From NCBI RefSeq assembly GCF_003634635.1, contig NZ_RBJB01000002.1:62001-126000 (forward strand): a stretch of 64,000 bases of DNA, read 5' to 3'. The stretch comes from Marinobacter nauticus. GTDB lineage: Bacteria > Pseudomonadota > Gammaproteobacteria > Pseudomonadales > Oleiphilaceae. The notes under the pieces are model-generated. The model worked only from the letters and a program-made list of their open reading frames with translations. It was not told the origin of the DNA and made no database searches. Of the stretch, positions 46,000 to 54,495 are shown in pieces (position 1 is the stretch's first letter; every line of letters starts with the position of its first letter). The position numbers and the translations under genes were made by a program.

Positions 46000-47439
46000 C
46001 TATTCGGTATCGTCTTCCTGACGCAGTCGGTCGGCTGCGTCTTCGAGGGCGCTGAGTATGGCTTTGCGCTCCCGTTCGGTGACCTTATCGGAATCCAGGT
46101 ACATGGCAAAGCCGCTGTGTTCGTGTTCCAGGAAGCTACGGTGAGGCCCCATGTCGCGCCGGAAATCCACCACCTCGTAGATGGGCACCGGCTTGCCAAA
46201 GCCTTTTACGGTAATCTCGCCCTTGTCCCGGCACATAATGCGGTCTTTGATCAGCGAGAAGGTCTCATACGACACCAGAATCTCGCCTGGTTCCGCCAGG
46301 GACTCCAGTCGGCTGGCGAGGTTCACTTCCTTGCCGATAATGGTGTAATCCATCCGGTTTTCGGCGCCGAAGTTACCAACCGTGGTGTAGCCGGTACTGA
46401 TGCCCATGCGGATTTCCAGGGGCGTCTTGATGCCCTGGCTGCGCCATTTCTGGCGCATGATCTTCATGTGTTTGCGCATCTCGATGGCCATGGACACACA
46501 CGAGAACGCATCTTCTTTCTGGCCGCGACTGGTCGGATCGCCAAAGAACACCATGATGGAATCGCCGACAAACTTGTCGATGGTGCCGCCGTATTTCAGG
46601 GCGACCTCTGACATTTCGTTGAAGTAGTGATTCAGAAGCTCGGTAAGGGCTTCCGGCTCCATCTCCTCCGACAGTTCAGTAAAGCCTTTTATGTCTGAGA
46701 AAAACACTGCGAGTTTCTTGCGCTGGGTTTCAAGCCGAACATCCCGTTCCCCGGTAAAGATGGACTGCCAGACCTGAGGCGACAGGTATTTCGAGAGCTT
46801 GTGGGACAGGGCGATGGACTGTTCCCGCTGGTTCTGAATCTGGGTCTTTGCCAGCAGCAGGGCCCGGGCCTGTTGGTGTGAGTAATAGGCGGTAACGCAG
46901 ATGTACGTGCCTGTGGCCAAAATGGCGACGATGCTGGTGAGCAGGGGGGCTTCCAGATCGGCGGCGGTGCCGGTTGCCGCCACTGTGGCGGCCATGGCGG
47001 CAGACATGAGCGCTGTGCCGAACAACCATTGCCTGACGCCGCCCACGATCAGACAGCTGAACATCAGCATCAGGACAACCGATACCGACGGAATGGCGAT
47101 TAATCCGATCAAACCAATAAAGCTGCCTCCGATTATGCAGTCGAGGAACAGCATTTTTTGCCGAATCCGGGCTGAACGTCGCAGGAAGGTTCGCCGTGTA
47201 AGCACGTGCGCGAGATGAGGCCAGATCAGAGCGCCAGCCACCATCCAGAGAAGCAATTGGGGAAACACATCCTGAAGGACACCCGTGACAATAATGGCGG
47301 CAGTGGCGGTGTAGGCCAGTATCCGACCGTTGTAATCGGGCATCGGTGGAATCGCCACCGTGTGGTCGTAGATGTCGCCTTGCCCCAGCTTGCCGGTATT
47401 GCCGGTTACGCTGCGTAATTCAGCGGGTGCGCTCATCAT
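46000..47439 (-). CDS. Membrane adenylate cyclase, CyaB-like (MASE2 + class III catalytic domain)
   Basis: This protein of about 479 residues has five to six N-terminal helices in MASE2 layout (LAYTATAAIIVTGVLQDVFPQLLLWMVAG and following), then a class III cyclase domain. Metal-binding Asp are in FFSDIKGFTELSEEM and FVGDSIMVFFG; MDYTIIGKEVNLASRLE holds the base-recognising region with Asp and Lys favouring ATP. It resembles Pseudomonas CyaB, which makes cAMP for Vfr. The start ATG at 47439 follows the stop of a shortened DUF962-like frame by two bases; ATG at 47436 is also possible. Confidence 0.88.
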   Translation of the reverse strand: MMSAPAELRSVTGNTGKLGQGDIYDHTVAIPPMPDYNGRILAYTATAAIIVTGVLQDVFPQLLLWMVAGALIWPHLAHVLTRRTFLRRSARIRQKMLFLDCIIGGSFIGLIGLIAIPSVSVVLMLMFSCLIVGGVRQWLFGTALMSAAMAATVAATGTAADLEAPLLTSIVAILATGTYICVTAYYSHQQARALLLAKTQIQNQREQSIALSHKLSKYLSPQVWQSIFTGERDVRLETQRKKLAVFFSDIKGFTELSEEMEPEALTELLNHYFNEMSEVALKYGGTIDKFVGDSIMVFFGDPTSRGQKEDAFSCVSMAIEMRKHMKIMRQKWRSQGIKTPLEIRMGISTGYTTVGNFGAENRMDYTIIGKEVNLASRLESLAEPGEILVSYETFSLIKDRIMCRDKGEITVKGFGKPVPIYEVVDFRRDMGPHRSFLEHEHSGFAMYLDSDKVTERERKAILSALEDAADRLRQEDDTE

Positions 47440-47441
47440 TT

Positions 47442-47639
47442 TCAGAACCGGATCCTTCCGATAAGTATGTCGCGAAACATTCCCCAGTCTCCCATAAGGC
47501 AATAAACAGCCCACAAGACAACACTCAGAGCAAGCTTGCACTCAATAAAATGAAAGCGGAGGCAGTCAGCGCCACTGTGATCATCCAGGTGGTCCGGGTA
47601 GAATTCTGCAAAGTTGCGAAATGCCCGCTGGTCGCTCAT
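47442..47639 (-). pseudogene. Shortened DUF962 (Mpo1-like) frame, probable internal deletion
   Basis: This 65-codon frame starts MSDQRAFRNFAEFYPDHLDD, like the N-terminus of DUF962 proteins (FYPxYLxEHxxxxCRRLHF). It ends SLMGDW-like CLMGDWGMFRDILIGRIRF, the usual DUF962 C-terminus. The middle part, normally some 40 residues with the conserved GHFxFE and PATF motifs and membrane helices, is missing in frame. No good Shine-Dalgarno is seen. It ends two bases before the cyclase ATG. It is either a decaying remnant or a reduced peptide now serving translational coupling. Confidence 0.55.
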
Positions 47640-47774
47640 TGTATGTTGCCGGTTCTTTATAATTGTTGGTTTGAACTACGACTAAAGATTAACAGCATTA
47701 CGTAGAACTCACAATTCATCGGGGCCGCTTCCGGCCCAACCGAAAATCATGCAACCAATCAACAGCGAGACTGT

Positions 47775-48356
47775 ATGAGTTCGATAACCCGTTTTATTCT
47801 GGATCGTGCTTCGGAGCCCCGTTTGCAGGCACCGGCACCACCGGTGTCTGTGGTTGATCAGGCCTTCCGGTGCGCGGCCCGGGCCCCGGATCATGCGTTG
47901 TTGAGGCCCTGGCGTTATCTCGTGATAGAGGGGGAAGGCCTGGCAGCTCTGGGCGACCTGTTTGCTGAATGCTGCCCGCCGGAGGCTTCTGATAAGGAGC
48001 GTGAGAAGGCCCGGAATGCTCCGGCTCGTGCACCCATGATTATTGTCGGTATTGCGTCGCCCCGTCATCATCCGAAGGTGCCGGAGGTGGAGCAGGTAAT
48101 GTCGGCAGCGGCCGGTATGAGTTTTATCTCCCTGGCGCTGAATGATGCCGGCTACGGCGCCATGTGGCGAACCGGGCCTGTGGCTTATCATCCGTCGCTG
48201 CATGACGGTCTTGGGCTGCTGCCGGGCGAGTCCATTGTCGGTTTCCTCTATACCGGTACCGTTGCCAGTGAGAAACCATCGGTGCCCCGGCCCGATACCA
48301 AAGAGTATGTCTCAAGGTGGGCCGCGCCAGGGCGCACTTCCCCTTGGCAAGTCTGA
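47775..48356 (+). CDS. YdjA-like nitroreductase family protein
   Basis: This 193-residue FMN protein has the YdjA pattern: a start near VSVVDQAFRCAARAPDHALLRPWRYLVIEGEGLAALGDLFAE, then ARAPMIIVGIASPRHHPKVPEVEQVMSAAAGMSFISLALNDAGYGAMWRTGP. It lacks the second FMN-binding region of longer nitroreductases, as YdjA does. The substrate is unknown. A terminator about 100 bp later separates it from the flagellar genes. Confidence 0.85.
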   Translation: MSSITRFILDRASEPRLQAPAPPVSVVDQAFRCAARAPDHALLRPWRYLVIEGEGLAALGDLFAECCPPEASDKEREKARNAPARAPMIIVGIASPRHHPKVPEVEQVMSAAAGMSFISLALNDAGYGAMWRTGPVAYHPSLHDGLGLLPGESIVGFLYTGTVASEKPSVPRPDTKEYVSRWAAPGRTSPWQV

Positions 48357-48452
48357 GCCTCGATCAGCGGCAACTCCGCCTGGGGAAACCCGTTGCCGCC
48401 CTCGTTGCGTTTAACCGGAATTTGCCGCTCATTTATTCGACAGCCCTCTTGG

Positions 48453-48477
48453 AAGCCCGCATTACAGCGGGCTTTTT
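48453..48477 (+). terminator. Terminator before the flagellar operon
   Basis: AAGCCCGC (48453-48460) pairs with GCGGGCTT (48467-48474) around ATTACA, followed by five T. It isolates the flgB promoter from upstream transcription. Confidence 0.85.
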
Positions 48478-48483
48478 CAATTC

Positions 48484-48499
48484 TGGCACTCTGCTTGCT
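48484..48499 (+). promoter_or_regulatory. Sigma-54 (RpoN) promoter of flgB
   Basis: TGGCACTCTGCTTGCT matches the consensus TGGCACGNNNNTTGCW except at one base and has the exact GG-to-GC spacing. It lies 74 bp before flgB, starting just after the terminator. Confidence 0.85.
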
Positions 48500-48572
48500 T
48501 TAATCACTTCAGAACGCAAAACCGGCAAGTTCACAGGTTCAGCCTGGTCGGTGCAAAGATCTGGAGGCAGTA

Positions 48573-48971
48573 ATGGCTATTACATTCGACAAAGCGCTTG
48601 GTATTCATGAGCACGCGCTGCAGGCGCGGGTCAAGCGGGCCGAAGTGCTGGCGAACAACCTGGCAAATGCCGACACCCCGGGCTACAAAGCCCGCGACGT
48701 GGATTTCCAGGCGATGATGCAGAAGGCGCAGGATTCCATGACGGGCTTTGGTATGACCACGACCCACAGTGGCCATATGGACACCTCCAGCCCTGGCGCT
48801 GACGGCGAGCTGCTGTACCGTACCCCGCACCAGCCATCAATTGATGGCAATACCGTGGATGCGCAGGCCGAGCAGACCCGTTTCATGCGCAACGCCATGG
48901 ATTACCAGGCCAGCTTCCAGTTCCTGAGTAGTCGGTTTTCCGGCCTGACCAAGGCGCTGAAGGGCGAATAA
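48573..48971 (+). CDS. flgB: Flagellar proximal rod protein FlgB
   Basis: This 132-residue rod protein starts with ITFDKALGIHEHALQARVKRAEVLANNLANADTPGYKARDVDFQAMM, the flagellar axial N-terminal motif. It ends TRFMRNAMDYQASFQFLSSRFSGLTKALKG. Family length is about 130-140. GGAGG lies six bases before the ATG. First gene of the flgBCDE unit behind a sigma-54 promoter. Confidence 0.95.
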   Translation: MAITFDKALGIHEHALQARVKRAEVLANNLANADTPGYKARDVDFQAMMQKAQDSMTGFGMTTTHSGHMDTSSPGADGELLYRTPHQPSIDGNTVDAQAEQTRFMRNAMDYQASFQFLSSRFSGLTKALKGE

Positions 48972-49004
48972 GCCGCAGTCCGTACGAGATTGAAGGAGAT
49001 TGTC

Positions 49005-49454
49005 ATGTCACTGGGTAACATTTTCGACATCGCCGGTTCCGGCATGACCGCACAGTCACTGCGGCTCAACACCACCGCGTCTAACATTGCCAACGCAGAA
49101 ACCGCCAGTTCGAGCACGGATACAACGTACCGTGCCCGCAAACCGGTGTTTGCCGCTATTCAGCAGGCCATGCTGAACCCTGATCAGCAGGGATTTGGTA
49201 TTGGTTCCGAAGAGGGGGCCGGGGCAGGTGTTCGCGTTGAGGGGATTGTCGAGAGCGATGCAGAACTGCAGATGCGCTATGAGCCGAATCACCCTGCCGC
49301 GAACGAGGAAGGGTACGTTTATTACCCCAACGTGAACGTGGTTGAGGAAATGGCGGACATGATGTCGTCGTCCCGCAGTTTTCAGATGAATGTGGATGTC
49401 ATGAACACCGCCAAATCCATGATGCAGCGAATTCTGACACTGGGTCAGCAGTAA
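49005..49454 (+). CDS. flgC: Flagellar proximal rod protein FlgC
   Basis: This 149-residue rod protein starts SLGNIFDIAGSGMTAQSLRLNTTASNIANAETASSS and ends NVVEEMADMMSSSRSFQMNVDVMNTAKSMMQRILTLGQ, the conserved axial helices. The ATG at 49005 has AAGGAG six bases upstream; an earlier start adds MKEIV from that ribosome site and is wrong. It is 33 bp after flgB. Confidence 0.95.
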   Translation: MSLGNIFDIAGSGMTAQSLRLNTTASNIANAETASSSTDTTYRARKPVFAAIQQAMLNPDQQGFGIGSEEGAGAGVRVEGIVESDAELQMRYEPNHPAANEEGYVYYPNVNVVEEMADMMSSSRSFQMNVDVMNTAKSMMQRILTLGQQ

Positions 49455-49471
49455 CAAGTGAGGATTAAGCC

Positions 49472-50149
49472 ATGAGTGCAGTGAATTCCGCAGCCGCCTC
49501 AGACGTGCTGAGCCAGTACCAACTGAACCAGGAGGGCAAGACCCCTGGTGGCAACGAGCTGGGTAAAGACGCGTTTATGGAGCTGATGCTGGCGCAGCTC
49601 AAGAATCAGAACCCACTGGAGCCGCAGGACAACGGCGATTTTATCGCCCAGTTGGCCCAGTTCAGTTCACTGGAAGAAATGCAGAATCTGTCGGGCAGTG
49701 TCGACGATGTGGTTGGTCAGTTCCGGTCCAGCCAGGCCTTGCAGGCCTCGGCGATGGTGGGCAAAACCGTTCTGGCACCCTCCAGTGTGGGCATTCTGGG
49801 TAGCGAAGGCGAGATAACTGGCACCATTCAGGTGCCGGCTTCCACGGGTGGGCTGCGACTGTCGGTCATGAATCAAAGCGGTGAGTTAGTTCGCCAGATT
49901 GATATGGGCAGCAGCCAGGCTGGTGTGGTTTCGTTCCAGTGGGATGGGCAAGACGGCAACGGCAATCCTTTGCCGCCCGGCCCCTACTCGATTGTGGCGC
50001 AGGGCTCCTATCCCTCCGGATCGGAGCAGTTGGCGACCATGGTGAGCGCTAATGTCGACAGTGTGTCGTTGGGGCAGGGTGGTTCCATTACTCTGAATCT
50101 GGCCGGAATGGGCTCCATTCCGCTGTCTGAAGTCAAACAAATCAACTGA
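49472..50149 (+). CDS. flgD: Flagellar hook cap/assembly protein FlgD
   Basis: This 225-residue hook-assembly scaffold has the N-terminal ELGKDAFMELMLAQLKNQNPLEPQDNGDFIAQLAQFSSLEEMQNL motif and a C-terminal FlgD Ig/tudor part (SGELVRQIDMGSSQAGVVSFQWDGQDGNGNPLPPGPYSI). It is the usual length. It caps the growing hook until FlgE assembly is complete. Confidence 0.95.
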   Translation: MSAVNSAAASDVLSQYQLNQEGKTPGGNELGKDAFMELMLAQLKNQNPLEPQDNGDFIAQLAQFSSLEEMQNLSGSVDDVVGQFRSSQALQASAMVGKTVLAPSSVGILGSEGEITGTIQVPASTGGLRLSVMNQSGELVRQIDMGSSQAGVVSFQWDGQDGNGNPLPPGPYSIVAQGSYPSGSEQLATMVSANVDSVSLGQGGSITLNLAGMGSIPLSEVKQIN

Positions 50150-50177
50150 TCCGGTGTCAGACCAGGAGGTATAAGTC

Positions 50178-52091
50178 ATGGCATTTAACACAGGTTTGAG
50201 TGGTCTGCGCGCCGCTTCGGTGGATCTGGATGTCACCGGTAACAACATCGCCAACGCCAGTACCGTCGGCTTCAAAAGCAGCAAGGTACAGTTCGGTGAT
50301 TTGTACGCCAGTGGTTTCCTGAGTGCCGGTACCAATCCGATTGGCGACGGCGTGCGGGTGCAGGACGTAAAGCAGTCATTCGGTCAGGGCAATATCAGCT
50401 TCACCGATAACGGCCTGGATATGGCTATCAGTGGTGATGGCTTCTTTATTCTGAACAATGGCGGTGAAATCCGTTACTCCCGGGCTGGCCAGTTCGGGAT
50501 TGATAAAGAAGGCTATGTTGTTAATAACCAGAATATGAGGGTGCAAGGTTATACCGCTGATGATGATGGCAACCTGTCTGGCATCCGTGGTGACCTTCAG
50601 ATTGAAACCGACAACCTGGCGCCCCGTCGCACAACGAATCTCCAGACCGATCTGAATCTGGATTCCCGAGAGACTGTGCTTGAGCGTCGCATCCGGGATT
50701 TTGATCCGATCGCGCTTGCAGATCTTCAAGGTTCCGGCTTTACCTTCGGCTACTCCGACGGCACCAGTGATTACACGGTACCGCAGATTGATGCCACGGC
50801 TTCTGCCAGTGATGCTGCCATTGCCATTAATGCTGCGCCGGGAGTAACGGCCACTGCCAGAACCGCAGCTTCCCTGACCGGTTTGACCGATAGCGATGTG
50901 AGCAGCGCCACCAATTTCCGGCTTGAAATCCGGATAGACGGATCTGCACCGATCCCGCTGAATCTGGAAAATGTATCCTCCCTGGAAGATGTGGCGGAAG
51001 CCATTAACGACACCAGCGACAATGCGATCTCGGCCTCGGTTGTCGATGATGACGAAGACCCCTCAACCCCCGATGTTTTGCGAATCATCCACAGTGGTGG
51101 GCAGCCGCTGGAGGTAGCCTACGGCGATGCTCCCACAGGTACTCCGCTCACCAACAACCAGCAATATGACGGTGAGGTGTTCGTTACCACCGATCGCAAT
51201 GTTGAGCAGGTGACCACTGATTCAGGTAGCAACGCGTTTGAAGTCGCCTTCAATGCGACACCGTTTACCGTAACCAACGAATTCAATCCCATCGACCAGC
51301 GTACTTACAACCACGCAACGTCGACCACCATTTTTGACAGCCTGGGCAATTCCCACGAATTGACCCAGTTCTATGTAAAAGAGCCATCTCCGGGTAACGG
51401 GGTGGGTCAGAGCCAGTGGTCTATCTACCTCCAGATTGACGGTGAACTGGTGGGTGGTACCGACCAGACGCCATACACTGCCTTGTTTGACCAGGATGGC
51501 CAGCTGGAATCCATCAACGGTGATCCGAACGGTGAGTTGATTATTACCGACTGGGTGCCTAAGGATCCAAGCGGTGATCCGAACGGTGCTGACGGCCCGC
51601 CGGCAAATCCCGGTGATGTGGTCAGCCCGATTCCTGAGCCGGCCACCAGTTCTGCGTTCGTTGTCAATCTGGCCAATACCACCCAGTATGGCGCGGCATT
51701 TGGTGTTAACGATCAGCAGCAGAACGGCTACACCACCGGCCGTCTTTCAGGCCTCGATGTGTCCGACCAGGGCGTGATCTTCGCCCGGTATACCAATGGT
51801 CAGTCCAAGTCTCTGGGTCAGGTGGCGCTGGCTGCGTTCAATAACACTGACGGTCTTTCTCCGGTGGGTGACACCACATGGGTGGAAACCTTTGAATCCG
51901 GCCAGCCGGTGATTGGTGCTCCGGATACCGGCACGCTTGGTTCCATCAAGGCCAGCTCCGTAGAGGACTCCAATGTGGATCTTTCGGCAGAGCTGGTGAA
52001 CCTGATCATTGCCCAGCGCAACTACCAGGCCAACGCCAAAACCATTGAAACCTCCGATGCGGTCACCCAGACCATCATCAACCTCCGATAA
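50178..52091 (+). CDS. flgE: Flagellar hook protein FlgE, enlarged
   Basis: This 637-residue hook protein starts AFNTGLSGLRAASVDLDVTGNNIANASTVGFKSSKVQFGDLYA and ends ELVNLIIAQRNYQANAKTIETSDAVTQTIINLR, both axial-family helices. Relatives such as E. coli have about 400 residues and Pseudomonas about 460; the extra 170 or more are in the surface-exposed middle, which is Asp-, Thr- and Gly-rich with a DPSGDPNGADGPPANPG stretch. It is the last gene of the flgBCDE unit. Confidence 0.95.
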   Translation: MAFNTGLSGLRAASVDLDVTGNNIANASTVGFKSSKVQFGDLYASGFLSAGTNPIGDGVRVQDVKQSFGQGNISFTDNGLDMAISGDGFFILNNGGEIRYSRAGQFGIDKEGYVVNNQNMRVQGYTADDDGNLSGIRGDLQIETDNLAPRRTTNLQTDLNLDSRETVLERRIRDFDPIALADLQGSGFTFGYSDGTSDYTVPQIDATASASDAAIAINAAPGVTATARTAASLTGLTDSDVSSATNFRLEIRIDGSAPIPLNLENVSSLEDVAEAINDTSDNAISASVVDDDEDPSTPDVLRIIHSGGQPLEVAYGDAPTGTPLTNNQQYDGEVFVTTDRNVEQVTTDSGSNAFEVAFNATPFTVTNEFNPIDQRTYNHATSTTIFDSLGNSHELTQFYVKEPSPGNGVGQSQWSIYLQIDGELVGGTDQTPYTALFDQDGQLESINGDPNGELIITDWVPKDPSGDPNGADGPPANPGDVVSPIPEPATSSAFVVNLANTTQYGAAFGVNDQQQNGYTTGRLSGLDVSDQGVIFARYTNGQSKSLGQVALAAFNNTDGLSPVGDTTWVETFESGQPVIGAPDTGTLGSIKASSVEDSNVDLSAELVNLIIAQRNYQANAKTIETSDAVTQTIINLR

Positions 52092-52110
52092 TTTCGCGCC
52101 CTAGCGAACA

Positions 52111-52126
52111 TGGCATGACTCCTGCA
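52111..52126 (+). promoter_or_regulatory. Sigma-54 (RpoN) promoter of flgF
   Basis: TGGCATGACTCCTGCA fits TGGCACGNNNNTTGCW at all but two positions and has the exact GG-to-GC spacing of 12. Transcription would start near 52137, inside a hairpin that masks the flgF ribosome site in longer RNA. Confidence 0.7.
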
Positions 52127-52161
52127 GGAAGACTGGAAACAGTCAAAATTCCGGCAGGAGT
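52118..52161 (+). promoter_or_regulatory. Hairpin covering the flgF ribosome-binding site
   Basis: ACTCCTGCAGGAA (52118-52130) pairs with TTCCGGCAGGAGT (52149-52161) with one mismatch. Inside it GACTG and CAGTC close a GAAA tetraloop, with AAAA bulged. The right arm contains the flgF Shine-Dalgarno GCAGGAG. RNA started at the sigma-54 site at about 52137 lacks the left arm. Confidence 0.75.
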
Positions 52162-52167
52162 TTGCCC

Positions 52168-52920
52168 ATGGACAAAGCCCTCTATATTGGAATGTCTGGC
52201 GCCAAGCAGAACATGCTGGCCCAGCGTGCCCATGCCAACAACCTGGCTAACGTCAATACCACCGGGTTCAAGAAGGATTTTGCCCAGGCCCGCAGTATGC
52301 CCGTGTTCGGTGAGCACCATCCCACCCGCGCCTACGCCATGACCGAGCGGCCCGGCACTGATCTCTCGCCCGGCGCTTTAATGGAGACCGGCCGCAAGCT
52401 GGATGTGGCGGTAGACGGCGGTGGCTGGCTCGCCGTTCAAAACAACCTGGGCGAAGAGGTATTCACCCGTACCGGTAGCTTACAGGTCGACGTGAACGGG
52501 CTTGTGCGGCTGGCGAGTGGCGAGCTGGTTCTGGGTAACGGTGGGCCGGTGGCTCTTCCTCCTTTTGACAATCTTCAGGTTGGCTCGGACGGCACCATCT
52601 CCATTGTGCCGGTAGGTGGGCCGCCGGATCAGCTAGTGGAAGTTGACCGACTGAAGCTTGTCAACCCACCGGCAGATGCACTTGAGAAAGGTCTGGATGG
52701 GTTCATTCGACGCAAGCCGGATCAGGCTCTGGATGGTCCAGAGCCACCGGATGCAGCCATGCGTGTCGCCACCGGTTTTCTCGAAAGTTCAAACGTGAAT
52801 GCGGTGGAGGAAATGATCTCCAACCTGCAGTTATCTCGGCAATACGAGATGCAGGTAAAGGTGATGTCGACCGCCAATGAAAATTCCGAGGCTACGGCAC
52901 GACTGTTGCAGAACCTCTGA
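52168..52920 (+). CDS. flgF: Flagellar proximal rod protein FlgF
   Basis: This 250-residue rod protein starts MDKALYIGMSGAKQNMLAQRAHANNLANVNTTGFKKDFAQAR and ends ATGFLESSNVNAVEEMISNLQLSRQYEMQVKVMSTANENSEATARLLQNL, the axial helices. AGGAG lies eight bases before the ATG at 52168; the TTG-started frame six bases earlier is not needed. It opens the second flagellar unit, flgFGHIJKL, with its own sigma-54 promoter. Confidence 0.95.
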   Translation: MDKALYIGMSGAKQNMLAQRAHANNLANVNTTGFKKDFAQARSMPVFGEHHPTRAYAMTERPGTDLSPGALMETGRKLDVAVDGGGWLAVQNNLGEEVFTRTGSLQVDVNGLVRLASGELVLGNGGPVALPPFDNLQVGSDGTISIVPVGGPPDQLVEVDRLKLVNPPADALEKGLDGFIRRKPDQALDGPEPPDAAMRVATGFLESSNVNAVEEMISNLQLSRQYEMQVKVMSTANENSEATARLLQNL

Positions 52921-53001
52921 TAACGATGATCAAACGCCATCGGTTGGTGGAGAGCGGCAAAAGATCGCCGCATCGGCCACCGGCAGGCAAGGAGTAAAAC
53001 C

Positions 53002-53790
53002 ATGCATCCAGCACTTTGGGTCAGTAAAACCGGGTTGAGCGCGCAGGACACCAACATGTCCACCATTTCCAACAACCTGGCCAATGTGAACACCACCGGC
53101 TTCAAGCGGGATCGGGCGGTGTTCCAGGATCTGCTGTATCAGATAAACCGTCAGCCCGGCGGGCAGAGCACTGAGAACACGCAGTTGCCCTCTGGTCTGC
53201 AGCTGGGGACCGGGGTCCGGATTGTTGGCACTGCCAAGCAATTCAGCCAGGGCAACCTGCAGATAACTGAGCAGCCTCTGGATATGGCGGTGAATGGTCG
53301 GGGATTCTTTCAGATTCAGATGCCGGACGGACAGATCGCCTATACCCGGGATGGCCAGTTTCAACTGAACTCTGACGGCGATGTGGTCACGCCGGATGGT
53401 TTTCCGCTTCAGCCGAATATCAATGTGCCGGAGAACGCCACCAATATCACCATTGGCAAAGATGGGACGGTCACCGCTATTACCGATGACCAGGCTGCGC
53501 CCGTCAACCTCGGGCAGATCACCCTGGTGGATTTCATCAACCCGCAGGGCTTGCAGGCCATCGGTAATAATCTGTTCAAGCAGACCAATGCCAGTGGTGA
53601 TCCGGCTGAAGGTGAAGCCGGACTTGCAGGTCTCGGGTCCATTGAACAGGGCACTATTGAATCCTCCAACGTAGAGGTGGTGGAAGAGCTGGTGAACATG
53701 ATTACGACCCAGCGTGCCTATGAAATGAACTCCAAGGTGGTTTCGACCACAGACCAGATGCTTCAGTTCATCACCAACAATATCGGTTAA
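53002..53790 (+). CDS. flgG: Flagellar distal rod protein FlgG
   Basis: This 262-residue distal rod protein starts MHPALWVSKTGLSAQDTNMSTISNNLANVNTTGFKRDRAVFQDLLYQ. It has the long FlgG segment near residues 50-70 and ends IEQGTIESSNVEVVEELVNMITTQRAYEMNSKVVSTTDQMLQFITNNIG. AAGGAG precedes the ATG. The gap from flgF (52943-52984) may fold into a weaker hairpin (GCGGC/GCCGC core). flgH starts four bases after its stop. Confidence 0.95.
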   Translation: MHPALWVSKTGLSAQDTNMSTISNNLANVNTTGFKRDRAVFQDLLYQINRQPGGQSTENTQLPSGLQLGTGVRIVGTAKQFSQGNLQITEQPLDMAVNGRGFFQIQMPDGQIAYTRDGQFQLNSDGDVVTPDGFPLQPNINVPENATNITIGKDGTVTAITDDQAAPVNLGQITLVDFINPQGLQAIGNNLFKQTNASGDPAEGEAGLAGLGSIEQGTIESSNVEVVEELVNMITTQRAYEMNSKVVSTTDQMLQFITNNIG

Positions 53791-53793
53791 GCC

Positions 53794-54495
53794 ATGAAAC
53801 GCATTCAACGCAGTTTACACACTGAACGGCTGGCCACCCTGGCACTGGTGGGTGTGCTGATTGTGCTGCAGGGATGCACCGCCATGTCTCGCCCCCGGGC
53901 TATGCCGGACGATCCGGCCTACGCTCCGGTTCGTGCTCAATCGATGATGCAGCGCGACCCGGATTCCGGGGCAATTTATCAGGTGTCCAGGAATTACAAT
54001 CTGTACGGCGATACCAAGGCACTCAACGTGGGTGACGTGCTCACGGTATTGCTGCAGGAATCCACCAGCGCCAGCAAGAACGCTGAAACCTCCATTACCA
54101 AGGATCAGGAACTGAGCATTCCGGAACCGAGCATCTTTGGAAAGACAAATATCGGCCTGAACGCTTCTGCCAATTTTGAGCGGGACTTTGAAGGCTCCGC
54201 CGAAGCTGACCAGAGCAACAGCCTGGCTGGCAGTATTACCGTAACGGTCACCGAGGTTCTGCCTAATGGTGTGCTTCGTGTCCGCGGCGAGAAGTGGTTG
54301 TCTCTCACCAATGGGGATGAATACATCCGGTTGACCGGTCTGGTTCGGCCACAGGATATCCAGCCGGATAATACCGTTGCCTCCAATCGTGTTGCAGATG
54401 CCCGGTTTGCCTACGGCGGTACCGGTGATTTTGACCAGGCCAACCAGATGGGCTGGCTGGCTCGCTTCTTTAACAGTGAGTGGTGGCCGCTATGA
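53794..54495 (+). CDS. flgH: Flagellar L-ring lipoprotein FlgH
   Basis: This 233-residue outer-membrane lipoprotein forms the L-ring. Lipobox LQGC has Cys28, after [26 protein letters not shown]. The mature part has [37 protein letters not shown] and ends with [14 protein letters not shown], a typical FlgH terminus. The stop overlaps the flgI start (ATGA). Confidence 0.95.
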   Translation: MKRIQRSLHTERLATLALVGVLIVLQGCTAMSRPRAMPDDPAYAPVRAQSMMQRDPDSGAIYQVSRNYNLYGDTKALNVGDVLTVLLQESTSASKNAETSITKDQELSIPEPSIFGKTNIGLNASANFERDFEGSAEADQSNSLAGSITVTVTEVLPNGVLRVRGEKWLSLTNGDEYIRLTGLVRPQDIQPDNTVASNRVADARFAYGGTGDFDQANQMGWLARFFNSEWWPL

